Below are positions 25,073 through 34,978 of a DNA stretch of 64,000 nt, one piece after another (the first letter of the stretch is position 1; every line of letters begins with the position of its first letter). The DNA lies in NCBI GenBank assembly GCA_030539275.1, contig JAUNSK010000017.1, positions 30,189-94,188 on the forward strand, in the 5' to 3' direction. This stretch comes from Oscillospiraceae bacterium (GTDB lineage Bacteria > Bacillota > Clostridia > Oscillospirales > Ruminococcaceae). Both the position numbers and the translations under genes were made by a program. Below the pieces are notes generated by a model. The model did no database searches. It was given only the letters and a program-made list of their open reading frames with translations, and was not told the origin of the DNA.

Positions 25073-28000
25073 TTATTGCATTTCATCAGGTATATCTGCC
25101 TGATTCATTTTTAAAAGCTTCGATACGCCATTGAACTGCATTGTAACGCCGTACAGAACATTTGCAAGCTCCATCGTACCGCGTCTGTGTGTAACCAGTA
25201 TAAACTGTGTTGTATTAACAAAATTTTTGAGGTACATGGCATATTTACGTACATTAACTTCATCGAGAGCCGCATCTATCTCATCAAGTATACAAAACGG
25301 CGCCGGCTTTATTTTAAGAATTGCGAAGTATATGGCTATTGCTACAAAGGCCTGCTCTCCGCCTGACAGGGCAATAAGATTTTTTATCACCTTACCCGGC
25401 GGTGCAACAACGATTTCTATACCTGATTCGAGAAGATTGTCAGGATCAGTAAGTACAAGATCTGCTTTGCCTCCGCCGAACAGATCAGCAAATATCTCCT
25501 TGAAGTTTTCATTTATCTGTTTAAATGACTCAGCAAACAGTGTCTGCATATCACTTGTCAGATCACTGATAAGCTTAAGCAGTTCCTTTTTCGAAATTTC
25601 TACATCTGAAAGCTGCTGTGACAGAAAGCTGTACCTCTCAGAGACCTCTTTATACTCTTCAATCGCAGCAACATTTACATGACCGAGTGCTTTGATTTTT
25701 GATTTGATCTCATTGAGCTGTTTCTGAGCTGTTAGTACATTGTCAAGCTTTGACGCGGTACTTTCAGCTTCTGAACGTGTCATCTCATAGTTATCCCACA
25801 GCTGACTAATCATTGTATCAAAATCGCGCTGTGCAGCCATCTTTCTTTCATCTATTCGCGACAGTTCCCTTGAAAGCCGTTCCTTTTCATCACTTATCTG
25901 CTTTGAATCATTTCTCAGCTGTGTAGTCATCGCTTCCTGCTTGTCATGCTGCTGAGCAAGAAGCTTTACCTGTTCATGGAAACCGGAGATATCAGACTGA
26001 TTTTTATCATACAGTTTCTGATTTTCTTCTATAGCTGCTTTTTTCTCTGATATAGATTTTTTACAGTCTTCTATCTGTATTTTCAGCTGCTTTGCACTGC
26101 GAGAAATATCTGTTACTGAATCCGAACTGCTTTCAATTTCCTTTTCGATCGACTGTGTATCCTTGAGAACCTCCATACGTTTTATCTTAAGCTCTGACAT
26201 TTTTTCAGTCAGCTGTGAACGTTTGAGAGTGATAGAGTCGATAATATTCTGCTGTGATTCAATCTTTGTCTGTGCAGCCTGAAGCTTGCGGGTTATTTCG
26301 TCGAGTTTTTTTCTGGATGCCGCAGCCTTAGCGTTGTTTTCTGTTATTCTGGTCTTCAGACGTGCGATATTCTCATCAAGCTTTTGTTTTGTATCAGTGT
26401 CCTGAGATAAAAACATGTCAAGACTTTTTATTTCAGATCTGAAGCTTATTCTGTCCTCATTTATCTGCTGCTGATGATGCCTTACATCCTCAATTTCGAG
26501 TTTAAGCTTCTGTGCCTGGGCAAGTACTGTCTCAGACTGTTTCTCAAGCTCACTTTTTTTTATTTCCAGTGAGGATATTTCCTTCTTTATAATGTTTATA
26601 TCATTTTTTCTTGTAAGAACACCTGTTGAATGAACAGCAGAACCTCCGGTAAATGAACCGCCGGCATTTATGACCTGTCCGTCAAGCGTAACTATACGGA
26701 ATTTATATCCGTACTTTTTTGCTGTTACAGTTGCATAGTCAATATCTTCTACAACAGCGATCCTGCCTAGAAGACTGCTTATTACCGCTCTGTATCTGTC
26801 ATCGCATGATACAAGCTCATTGGCTGTTCCTACAAAGCCGTCCTCATTCATAACTTTTTTATCGTAAAACTCCTGTGCTTTGACCGATGTCAGAGGGAGG
26901 AATGTTGCTCTTCCCTTTTTCATTTCTTTGAGAAGCGATATACATCTCTTTGCAGTTTCTTCATTTTCAACGATAATATTCTGGAGTGCACCGCCGAGTG
27001 CAGTTTCTATTGCCAGAGCATATCTGGTATCAACACTTATTATCTGGGCAACAGTTCCCAGTATACCGGAAATACGTGATGATTTTGAGGCTTTGATCAC
27101 TTCTTTAACACTGTAGTTAAAGCCTTCCATGCTGTTTTCAAGATCAGTCAGAAGTTTTTGTCTCTGTTCTTTTTCTTTTATGCTCAGTATTGTCTTTTCA
27201 ATCAGAGTTTTATTTTCATCAAAACTTTCTTTTCTTTTCCTGTACACAGCATCAAGACCGGCAAGACGGTTCTCATTTTCCTGCGTCATCTTGTCTGCTT
27301 CTTTTATTGCAGACAGTGTCTCATCCTTTTCACTCTTATTATGCAGTATTTTTTCATTTACCTCTGCAAGAGCTGCAAGACTTTCGTCAAGCTGGTGCTG
27401 AGATTCGCTTATTGATGTTTCAGCTGAGGCGATCGCCAGTTTTTCTTCACTCTGATGCATATAGAGCATATTGACCGTGTCGCCCTTTTCATCAAAGCTT
27501 TTTTCAATACTGCGGCTCTGCTCATCAAGAAGCCTGGAGCTGTCCTGGGCTTTATCAAGTTCCTGCTGTATATCACTGTACAGTTTTTTAGTCTGTGCAA
27601 GCTTCAGCTTAAGTTCTTCTATTTTAAGACAAATAGTCTTTTTTGAATTTTCATTCTGTGACTGCTTTTCATTAACTGTACTGATCAGTTCCTCGTGATG
27701 CATTATTTCATTTGACAAAACTGCAATACCGGCTTTGTACTCAGATGATTTCTTTTCTGCTTCAATTATCAGAGACTGCACTTCATCTGTTCTGACTGTG
27801 CTCTCACGCATTTTCTGATAGCACTGCCTGATTTTCTCTTCCTGGAGTGCTGCCTTGTTTTCTGTATCCTCATACTGAGCTGCAAATATCAGTGCATCCT
27901 CAGCAAACTTATTTATAACACCCGAAAGTTCAGTGAGCTTATGGACCCACAGCGATACCTCAAGTGTTTTTCTTTCTCCGGCGAGGCTTACAAATTTCTG

Positions 28001-28636
28001 CGCTTTTTCTGACTGTTCCCTGAGCGGACCGACTCTTGACTCAAGTTCTGATACTATATCCTGAAGTCTGTTGATATTCTCCTGAGCCTGCACAAGCTTT
28101 CGTTCAGCCTCTGATTTTTTATACCTGAACTTTGAAATACCGGCTGCTTCTTCGAAAATATCCCTTCGGTCCGTACTTTTGGCACTGACTATCTCCGCTA
28201 TTCTGCCCTGTCCGATAATTGAATATCCGTCTCTTCCGAGTCCTGTATCCATAAAAAGCTCATTTATATCCTTAAGTCGTACACTGCGGCCGTTTATTCT
28301 GTATTCACTTTCTCCGCTTCTGTAGAGTTTTCTTGTGACAGCAACTTCTTTATCATTATCCTGAAGTTCTCCGGAACTGTTGTCTATCACCAGAGTAACA
28401 GACGCAAATCCGACTGCCTTTCGTGCTGTAGTCCCGGAAAAAATAACATCCTCCATCTTGCTGCCTCTGAGTGTTTTTGTTGACTGTTCTCCAAGCACCC
28501 ATCTTACTGCATCACCTATGTTACTTTTTCCGCTGCCGTTAGGGCCCACTACACCTGTCAGTCCCTGATCAAAAGTCAGCTTAACCTTGTCAGGAAAAGA
28601 CTTAAATCCCTGCAATTCAAGTGATTTTAAATACAT
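25073..28636 (-). CDS. smc: Chromosome segregation ATPase Smc
   Basis: The 1187-residue SMC protein has the N-terminal Walker A GPNGSGKSNI, two long coiled coils around a hinge (GTVAQIISVDTRYALAIETALG to GGSFTGGSAV), and the C-terminal signature LSGGEQAFVAIAIYF with Walker B PFCILDEIDAALD. It forms the condensin core with ScpA and ScpB, which are not in this window. The ATG follows AAGGAAG by 6 bases and overlaps the radical SAM gene by 20 bases. Confidence 0.98.
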   Translation of the reverse strand: MYLKSLELQGFKSFPDKVKLTFDQGLTGVVGPNGSGKSNIGDAVRWVLGEQSTKTLRGSKMEDVIFSGTTARKAVGFASVTLVIDNSSGELQDNDKEVAVTRKLYRSGESEYRINGRSVRLKDINELFMDTGLGRDGYSIIGQGRIAEIVSAKSTDRRDIFEEAAGISKFRYKKSEAERKLVQAQENINRLQDIVSELESRVGPLREQSEKAQKFVSLAGERKTLEVSLWVHKLTELSGVINKFAEDALIFAAQYEDTENKAALQEEKIRQCYQKMRESTVRTDEVQSLIIEAEKKSSEYKAGIAVLSNEIMHHEELISTVNEKQSQNENSKKTICLKIEELKLKLAQTKKLYSDIQQELDKAQDSSRLLDEQSRSIEKSFDEKGDTVNMLYMHQSEEKLAIASAETSISESQHQLDESLAALAEVNEKILHNKSEKDETLSAIKEADKMTQENENRLAGLDAVYRKRKESFDENKTLIEKTILSIKEKEQRQKLLTDLENSMEGFNYSVKEVIKASKSSRISGILGTVAQIISVDTRYALAIETALGGALQNIIVENEETAKRCISLLKEMKKGRATFLPLTSVKAQEFYDKKVMNEDGFVGTANELVSCDDRYRAVISSLLGRIAVVEDIDYATVTAKKYGYKFRIVTLDGQVINAGGSFTGGSAVHSTGVLTRKNDINIIKKEISSLEIKKSELEKQSETVLAQAQKLKLEIEDVRHHQQQINEDRISFRSEIKSLDMFLSQDTDTKQKLDENIARLKTRITENNAKAAASRKKLDEITRKLQAAQTKIESQQNIIDSITLKRSQLTEKMSELKIKRMEVLKDTQSIEKEIESSSDSVTDISRSAKQLKIQIEDCKKSISEKKAAIEENQKLYDKNQSDISGFHEQVKLLAQQHDKQEAMTTQLRNDSKQISDEKERLSRELSRIDERKMAAQRDFDTMISQLWDNYEMTRSEAESTASKLDNVLTAQKQLNEIKSKIKALGHVNVAAIEEYKEVSERYSFLSQQLSDVEISKKELLKLISDLTSDMQTLFAESFKQINENFKEIFADLFGGGKADLVLTDPDNLLESGIEIVVAPPGKVIKNLIALSGGEQAFVAIAIYFAILKIKPAPFCILDEIDAALDEVNVRKYAMYLKNFVNTTQFILVTHRRGTMELANVLYGVTMQFNGVSKLLKMNQADIPDEMQ

Positions 28637-29639
28637 CAACAACTTCCTTCTGCGAATCTTTTATGATAAATTCTCTTTCAGACAATGAATCATCCTGTCT
28701 GAACCTGATGTTTATTCCCTTCGCACTAAAATATTCTGTATTTGAATGCTTCTGTCCTACAGCACAGCTTATAAAACGATTTGCAACATATACCTCATAA
28801 TTACCCTTCTGAGTAATATGTTTTTCAAGGTTTGTTCTGAAGCTGTAGCTTTCTACCAGTTCTCTGAAAGCAGGATGATAGTATCCTGCAACTGCATCTG
28901 ATTCAACCATTTCCGATGCATGAAGACCGCATTTGATGATTTTTATTCCGCTATTCGTAAACCTGTCATATATTTCACTGCAGAGCTTTACCATATCCTC
29001 AAGCGGATAAATTTCATAGCTTCCTTCCCTGTACAGCTGCGCAAGCCTTGTATGCTCAAGCACCACTACCGGATATATTCTTACAGTATCCGGCCCAAGC
29101 TTTATTATCTCATCACAAGTATACAGATCTTTTTGCGGTGACGAGCCGTATAGTCCCGTCATCATCTGTGCACCGAGTTCAAATCCCCTGCTTTTTATAA
29201 GTGCAGATGATTCACGGATGCATGAAACATTATGACCGCGTTCATTTTTACTGAGAACATCCTCAACCATGCTCTGACAGCCCAGTTCTATTGCAGTTAC
29301 ATGGTACCTTTCAAGAATATCAAGTATTTTTTCACTGATGCAGTCAGGTCTTGTTGAGACCCTTATGCCTCTGAAACCCTGAGGCCCTGTATACTTCTGT
29401 ACACACTCAAGCAGAGATATCATGTATTCAGGATCAATTGCAGTAAAACTGCCTCCGAAAAAAGCTATTTCTGCATTTTCCTTGTCTTCTATCTGCTGTG
29501 CTGCCTGTGCGCACACAGCTGTTACATAATCTGTTCCGGGAGCTGACTGTGTTCCGCTGATAGTCCTCTGGTTGCAGAAACTGCACATGTTGGGACATCC
29601 TATATGAGGTATAAATACTGAAACGTTACTGTGCTTCAT
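28617..29639 (-). CDS. Elp3-like radical SAM protein
   Basis: The 340-residue protein has a radical SAM cluster motif of C-x3-C-x2-C spacing in HIGCPNMCSFCNQRTISG, then IAFFGGSFTAID, RVSTRPDCI and a TAIELGCQSM segment. This resembles the radical SAM half of Elp3-type proteins; no acetyltransferase domain is present. Clostridial genomes often carry this gene between rnc and smc, as here. Its substrate is unknown. It overlaps rnc by 14 bases and smc by 20 bases. Confidence 0.85.
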   Translation of the reverse strand: MKHSNVSVFIPHIGCPNMCSFCNQRTISGTQSAPGTDYVTAVCAQAAQQIEDKENAEIAFFGGSFTAIDPEYMISLLECVQKYTGPQGFRGIRVSTRPDCISEKILDILERYHVTAIELGCQSMVEDVLSKNERGHNVSCIRESSALIKSRGFELGAQMMTGLYGSSPQKDLYTCDEIIKLGPDTVRIYPVVVLEHTRLAQLYREGSYEIYPLEDMVKLCSEIYDRFTNSGIKIIKCGLHASEMVESDAVAGYYHPAFRELVESYSFRTNLEKHITQKGNYEVYVANRFISCAVGQKHSNTEYFSAKGINIRFRQDDSLSEREFIIKDSQKEVVDVFKIT

Positions 29640-30309
29640 AACCCATTAACTCCAGAGCCTCACGTGCTGCCATCTGCTCAGCTTCCTTTTTGCTTTTTCC
29701 TGTTCCTTTTCCTATGACATTTGAATTAAGGCAGACCTGTACTGTAAATGCCTTGTTGTGATCAGGTCCGCTCTGATCAACAATGATATATTCAACCTTC
29801 TCTTCAGGATTCTGCTGAATTACTTCCTGAAGAATCGTCTTGTAGTCGTTGAATGCTGCATGCTTCTGTGCATCCAGATCCTCAGGGATAAAACGGAGGA
29901 TATGATTTTTTGCAGCCTCAAGTCCGCCGTCAAGATATACAGCAGCTATGAGTGCCTCAAATGCATCTGCAAGAATTGAGGTACGTTCCCTGCCGCCGGT
30001 ATTTTCCTCACCCTTTCCGAGCAGCAGATAATGTCCCAGATCAATCTGTTTTGCAAATACATAAAGTGATTTTTCGCATACAAGTGAAGCTCTTATTTTT
30101 GTCAGATCACCTTCTGGAAAATGTGAAAAATGCTCGAAGAGGTACTGCGATACTACTATTGACAAAACACTGTCACCGAGAAATTCCAGACGTTCATTGC
30201 TCTTTCTGTTTCTCTTGTTTTCATTTGCATATGATGAATGCGACAGTGCTTCTGTAAGCAGTTTCTTGTTTTTGAAGGTATAATGAATACTTTCTTCCAG
30301 CTCAGTCAT
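29626..30309 (-). CDS. rnc: Ribonuclease III
   Basis: The 227-residue double-strand-specific RNase has the catalytic signature NERLEFLGDSVLS, the second acidic cluster near LADAFEALIAAVYLDGG, and a C-terminal dsRNA-binding domain (DYKTILQEVIQ through GKSKKEAEQMAAREAL). It matures rRNA and some mRNAs. It lies 3 bases after plsX. acpP, which often sits between them, is absent. Confidence 0.97.
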   Translation of the reverse strand: MTELEESIHYTFKNKKLLTEALSHSSYANENKRNRKSNERLEFLGDSVLSIVVSQYLFEHFSHFPEGDLTKIRASLVCEKSLYVFAKQIDLGHYLLLGKGEENTGGRERTSILADAFEALIAAVYLDGGLEAAKNHILRFIPEDLDAQKHAAFNDYKTILQEVIQQNPEEKVEYIIVDQSGPDHNKAFTVQVCLNSNVIGKGTGKSKKEAEQMAAREALELMGYEAQ

Positions 30310-30312
30310 TTC

Positions 30313-31314
30313 CTAGTCCTCCTTCTGAGATCCTATATAATCCGATATCTGATTGATTACTCCGCCGTCAACACACTGCTTAGCCTGACGAATCGCATTG
30401 AAAAATGCAGTGCTGTCAGAACTTCCGTGTGCTTTAATAACAGGCTTTGAGATTCCCATAAGAACTGCACCGCCCACCTCAGAATAATCCATCTTCTTTT
30501 TAAAATCCTTGATCTCATTCATAATAAGTACTGCAGCAAGCTTATTCTTGAGTTTGTTTGTAAGCATATGCTTGAGAGTTTTGGCAAAAAACAGGCCCAT
30601 TCCCTCGTACAGCTTCAGTGCAATGTTGCCCGTATAACCGTCTGCAACAACTATGTCACACTTTGAGAAAGGAAGTTCTCTTGCTTCGATATTTCCGCAG
30701 AAGTTTATTGGTGCCTTTGACAGCAGCTTATATGCCTCGACCTCAAGATCACGGCCCTTTGTATCCTCAGCACCTATGTTGAGAAGACCTACTCTTGGTT
30801 TTTCGATCTCCATTACTCTTTCCATATATGCTGTCGCCATAACAGCAAACTGTACAAGCATTTCAGGTCTGCAGTCAGCATTTGCCCCTGCATCAAGCAG
30901 CATTACATACCCGTCACTTGCCGGAATAAGAGGTGCCAGAGCAGCTCTCTTTATTCCCTTGATCCTCTTTGCTATAAAAGTTGCGCCTACTACAAGTGCC
31001 CCTGTGCTTCCCGCACTTACAAATGCATCACCCTGTGAATCATGCAGAAGTTTGAGTCCGACTGCCATAGATGATTCAGGCTTCTTTTTTATTACGTCTG
31101 TCGGATCATCATGTATGTCTATTACATCAGGTGCATTGACTATATCTATTCCTGCAAGACTAAGTTTTGCTTTGTCTGCAGACTCCTGTATAAGCTTTTC
31201 GTTTCCGACAAGCGTGATCTTGACTCCAAGGTTTTCTACTGCCATAACACTTGCCGCAATTACTGCATCCGGAGCATTATCGCCTCCGAATGCATCAACT
31301 ATAATATTTATCAT
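30313..31314 (-). CDS. plsX: Phosphate acyltransferase PlsX
   Basis: The 333-residue enzyme converts acyl-ACP to acyl-phosphate at the start of phospholipid synthesis. Signature blocks are IIVDAFGGDNAPDAVI, ALAPLIPASDGYVMLLDAGAN, VVADGYTGNIALKLYEG and GGAVLMGISKPVIKAHGSS. It overlaps trmFO by 4 bases (ATGA). Confidence 0.97.
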   Translation of the reverse strand: MINIIVDAFGGDNAPDAVIAASVMAVENLGVKITLVGNEKLIQESADKAKLSLAGIDIVNAPDVIDIHDDPTDVIKKKPESSMAVGLKLLHDSQGDAFVSAGSTGALVVGATFIAKRIKGIKRAALAPLIPASDGYVMLLDAGANADCRPEMLVQFAVMATAYMERVMEIEKPRVGLLNIGAEDTKGRDLEVEAYKLLSKAPINFCGNIEARELPFSKCDIVVADGYTGNIALKLYEGMGLFFAKTLKHMLTNKLKNKLAAVLIMNEIKDFKKKMDYSEVGGAVLMGISKPVIKAHGSSDSTAFFNAIRQAKQCVDGGVINQISDYIGSQKED

Positions 31315-32627
31315 AATTTAACTCCCCCGAGCGTTTGTGCTAATTTATCAAGTGATCTCTCAGCATACTTCTCATACTTGACCTTTTTATCGCGGATTCT
31401 CTCCGGGAGCTCAGGCAGTATGCCCATATTGCAGCCCATAGGCTGAAAGCTGCCATTGTTGTATGAGTCACTGATATATGCACTGAGTGCGCCTGTCATC
31501 GTTTCACACGGTAAGATTAATTCAGGCTGTGATTTTATTTTGAGCGCCATATTTTTACCGGCCATAATTCCGCTTGCAGCAGATTCTATGTAGCCCTCTA
31601 CACCTGTTATCTGACCTGCAAAGAATACTCCCGGACGCTCTCTCATTTCATAGGTAGGCTTAAGAAGTGCCGGACTGTTAATAAAGGAATTTCTGTGCAT
31701 AACGCCATATCTCAGAAATTCGGCATTTTCAAGTCCCGGAATAAGAGAAAATACCCTTTTCTGTTCCCCGAACCTGAGATTTGTCTGAAATCCGACCAGA
31801 TTGTACATTGTGCCTTCTTTATTTTCCTTGCGCAGCTGAACAACTGCATACGGTCTTTTTCCTGTTCTTTTATCAATAAGTCCGACAGGTTTCAGAGGAC
31901 CGAATCTCATTGTGTCCTCCCCGCGTCCGGCAAGGACTTCAACAGGCATGCAGCCTTCATATACCTTAAATGCCTCTTTGTCAAATTCCTTAAGCTGCGC
32001 GGTCTGGGCATTTATAAGTTCATTGTAAAAGTTCTCATACTCTTCCTTATTCATAGGACAGTTTATATAATCCGCATCACCTTTGTCATAACGTGATGCA
32101 AAGAATATCTTTTCTTTGTCAAGGCTGTCATATGATACGATAGGTGCTGCTGCATCAAAGAAACTGAGATAGCTGCCGCACGCATCAGAAATACTCTTCG
32201 CAAGCGGTCCTGATGTAAGCGGTCCTGTTGCTATAATAACATAACCCTCAGGTATCTCTTCTACCTCTTCACTGACAACGGTTATCAGCGGATCTGATGT
32301 TATCTTTTCTGTTATCATGTCAGAGAATTTTTTTCTGTCAACTGCAAGTGCACCGCCTGCTTCTACCTGGGTCTGCTCTGCACATGGTATTATCAGGGAC
32401 CCCATAGCCTTCATCTCTGCTTTCAGAAGACCTGCCGCACTGTCAAGTCTTGAAGCCTTGAGAGAGTTTGAACATACAAGTTCAGCAAATCCGCTGTAAT
32501 GATGTGCAGGAGAATATTTTACAGGTTTCATTTCATATAGTCTTGTTTCGATTCCCGCCTGAGCGAGCTGCCATGCAGCTTCACATCCGGCAAGTCCGGC
32601 GCCTATTACATTTACAGACACAGCCAT
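31311..32627 (-). CDS. trmFO: Folate-dependent tRNA (uracil-54-C5) methyltransferase TrmFO
   Basis: The 438-residue flavoprotein makes m5U54 in tRNA using methylenetetrahydrofolate. It starts with the FAD-binding VNVIGAGLAGCEAAWQLA and has ELVCSNSLKA, the catalytic-type CPMNKEEYENF segment, MRFGPLKPVGLID and the GYIESAASGIMAGKNMA C-terminal FAD loop. AAGGAGG precedes the ATG. It lies between topA and plsX; a topA-trmFO pair is common in Firmicutes. Confidence 0.97.
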   Translation of the reverse strand: MAVSVNVIGAGLAGCEAAWQLAQAGIETRLYEMKPVKYSPAHHYSGFAELVCSNSLKASRLDSAAGLLKAEMKAMGSLIIPCAEQTQVEAGGALAVDRKKFSDMITEKITSDPLITVVSEEVEEIPEGYVIIATGPLTSGPLAKSISDACGSYLSFFDAAAPIVSYDSLDKEKIFFASRYDKGDADYINCPMNKEEYENFYNELINAQTAQLKEFDKEAFKVYEGCMPVEVLAGRGEDTMRFGPLKPVGLIDKRTGKRPYAVVQLRKENKEGTMYNLVGFQTNLRFGEQKRVFSLIPGLENAEFLRYGVMHRNSFINSPALLKPTYEMRERPGVFFAGQITGVEGYIESAASGIMAGKNMALKIKSQPELILPCETMTGALSAYISDSYNNGSFQPMGCNMGILPELPERIRDKKVKYEKYAERSLDKLAQTLGGVKL

Positions 32628-32643
32628 TATCTACATATCCTCC

Positions 32644-34722
32644 TTAAAGATTGCGTTCATATCCGCAGCCCGGCTTTTCACACAGAAGTTTTCCGGACTT
32701 TCCGCCTTTTTTAAACAGCGAGCATCCGCATTTCGGACATTTGTCCTCAACAGGTGTATGCCAGGTCATAAACGTACACTCCGGATACTTTTCACATCCG
32801 AAAAAGTTTCTGCCTTTTTTGGACTTCTGTGCAATTACCTTGTTTCCGCATATTGGACATATACCTTTGGTGGCCTGAACGATCTTCTTGGTATTTGTAC
32901 ACTCAGGGAATCCCGGACATGCAAGAAACTTTCCGAATCTTCCGATCTTTATGACCATGTTTTTTCCGCACACGTCACAGATAACATCTGTCTGCTCATC
33001 AGGTACTTTTACACGCTTGCCCTCCATGGCAACCTCTGCCTTGTCAAGAGTAGAGTTAAAGTCAACATAAAAGTCCTTAAGCATGCTTCTCCAGTCAGTA
33101 TCACCCTTTTCAACATCATCAAGACGTGTTTCCATATCAGCTGTAAACTTGGCATCTACGATTTTTTTGAAATGTTCTCTCATAAGTTCAGTAGTGACCT
33201 CACCGAGTGCTGTAGGCTTAAGCTGTTTGCCGTCACGTTCAACATACATTCTTGATGTTATTGTAGTAATTGTCGGAGCGTAAGTACTAGGTCTTCCTAT
33301 ACCATTTTCTTCAAGTGTCTTGATCAGAGTAGCTTCCGTGAATCTTGAAGGAGGCTGTGTGAAGTGCTGGTTTGGATCGAGAGACTTTATCTTGAGCACC
33401 TGACCCTCTTCAAGCGGCGGAAGTTCCTTGTTTTCTTCTTCATCCTTGGTATCCTTGGCCTCAACATACAGTACTGTAAATCCTTTGAACTTAACTGTAT
33501 ATCCGGAAGCATTGAACTGACAGTTGCCGGCCGTTATCTCTGCAGACATTGTATCAAGCAGCGCATTAGCCATCTGACTTGCAATAAAACGTTCCCATAT
33601 AAGCTTGTATATCTTGTACTGATCAGTTGTAAGACTGTCCTTTACTGACTCAGGATCAAGTTCCGGCATTGAAGGACGAATCGCTTCATGCGCATCCTGT
33701 GCATTTTTCTTGGACTTGTATACGCGCGGAGTTTCAGGAACATATTCACTTCCGTACTTTTGATTTATATACGCGGTGGCTGCTGCCTGTGCCTCAGCAG
33801 AAACACGCAGGCTGTCTGTTCTCATATATGTTATAAGTCCGACAAGGCCCATATCATTGATCTCTATTCCTTCATAAAGCTCCTGCGCAGCTTTCATAGT
33901 TCTTCTGGCCTGAAAACCCATGCGTCTGGATGCTTCCTGCTGAAGTGTAGAGGTGATGTACGGCGGAGCAGGCTGCCTCTTGGTTACTCTTTTCTTTACC
34001 TTCGATATAGTAAAGTCCTGATTCTCAAGACTATTCAGAACGGCCTGAGCTTCCTGCTCATTTTTTAGCTCAGCTTTTTTTGAATCTATAAGTGCAAGCT
34101 TTGCTGAAAATATCTTTCTGCTTGACGGTGCTGTGAACTTTCCGTCAATTGTCCAGTATTCCTGAGTCACAAAGTCGCGTATTTCTTTTTCACGGTCAAC
34201 GATAAGCCGTACCGCAACAGACTGTACTCGTCCGGCTGACAGACCCCTTTTGACCTTTTTCCATAAAAAAGGACTGAGTTTATAACCGACTATACGGTCT
34301 AGAATACGTCTTGCCTGCTGCGCATTAACAAGATCAATATCAATCTTATGAGGATTGCTCATTCCGGTACTGACACCTGTTTTTGTGATTTCATTGAATG
34401 CAATTCTGTTATTTTCATTCAGATCCATATTTAAAATGTGCGCAAGATGCCATGATATAGCTTCTCCCTCTCTATCAGGGTCAGTTGCAAGATATATCTT
34501 GTCGCTTTTCTTGGCATGCTTTTTCAGATCCTTTATAACATCCTCTTTGCCCTTCATTTCTGTGTATATAGGCTCAAAATTATTATCTACATCAACCGCA
34601 AATTTTGATTTGGGCAAATCTCTTACATGTCCCATTGATGCAATAACATCATATCCAGGACCCAGGTACTTCTGAATCGTCTTAGCTTTAGCTGGAGATT
34701 CGACTATAACAAGATCTGACAT
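32644..34722 (-). CDS. topA: DNA topoisomerase I
   Basis: The 692-residue type IA enzyme relaxes negative supercoils. It has the Toprim start LVIVESPAKAKTIQKYLG, DPDREGEAISWHLA, and the active-site tyrosine in GLITYMRTDS. Three C-terminal zinc-ribbon cysteine clusters follow: CDVCGK, CPICGN and CPKCGC. Its ATG lacks a clear ribosome binding site. It heads the minus-strand housekeeping block after a 256-base AT-rich gap in which I could not identify a confident promoter. Confidence 0.98.
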   Translation of the reverse strand: MSDLVIVESPAKAKTIQKYLGPGYDVIASMGHVRDLPKSKFAVDVDNNFEPIYTEMKGKEDVIKDLKKHAKKSDKIYLATDPDREGEAISWHLAHILNMDLNENNRIAFNEITKTGVSTGMSNPHKIDIDLVNAQQARRILDRIVGYKLSPFLWKKVKRGLSAGRVQSVAVRLIVDREKEIRDFVTQEYWTIDGKFTAPSSRKIFSAKLALIDSKKAELKNEQEAQAVLNSLENQDFTISKVKKRVTKRQPAPPYITSTLQQEASRRMGFQARRTMKAAQELYEGIEINDMGLVGLITYMRTDSLRVSAEAQAAATAYINQKYGSEYVPETPRVYKSKKNAQDAHEAIRPSMPELDPESVKDSLTTDQYKIYKLIWERFIASQMANALLDTMSAEITAGNCQFNASGYTVKFKGFTVLYVEAKDTKDEEENKELPPLEEGQVLKIKSLDPNQHFTQPPSRFTEATLIKTLEENGIGRPSTYAPTITTITSRMYVERDGKQLKPTALGEVTTELMREHFKKIVDAKFTADMETRLDDVEKGDTDWRSMLKDFYVDFNSTLDKAEVAMEGKRVKVPDEQTDVICDVCGKNMVIKIGRFGKFLACPGFPECTNTKKIVQATKGICPICGNKVIAQKSKKGRNFFGCEKYPECTFMTWHTPVEDKCPKCGCSLFKKGGKSGKLLCEKPGCGYERNL

Positions 34723-34978
34723 TTTATTATGCTACTCAAAACATGGACAAAATACTATCTTGATAGGCTTTGATAATTAACTTCACAAAGCAAAGGTATG
34801 CTGTTTTGTCGTAATATATTTTGACTGTAGCGACCTCTCTTTCTGTTTTTAGTTTCTTCCGGCTATAATTTTATATCATTTATACTGTATATCCGGTTAA
34901 TAATATAATAGTTTTATGTTTTTATTATGACTGAATTTAAAAAAAGGTTCTGCGCAGATATAAAAAGCTGTATATAAA

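Noticed and set aside
34723-34978. Possible small RNA or gene in the gap before topA
   Set aside because: The stretch is AT-rich, with no open frame bearing a ribosome binding site and no convincing hairpin; the TTCTGCGCAGAA palindrome has no room for a loop.
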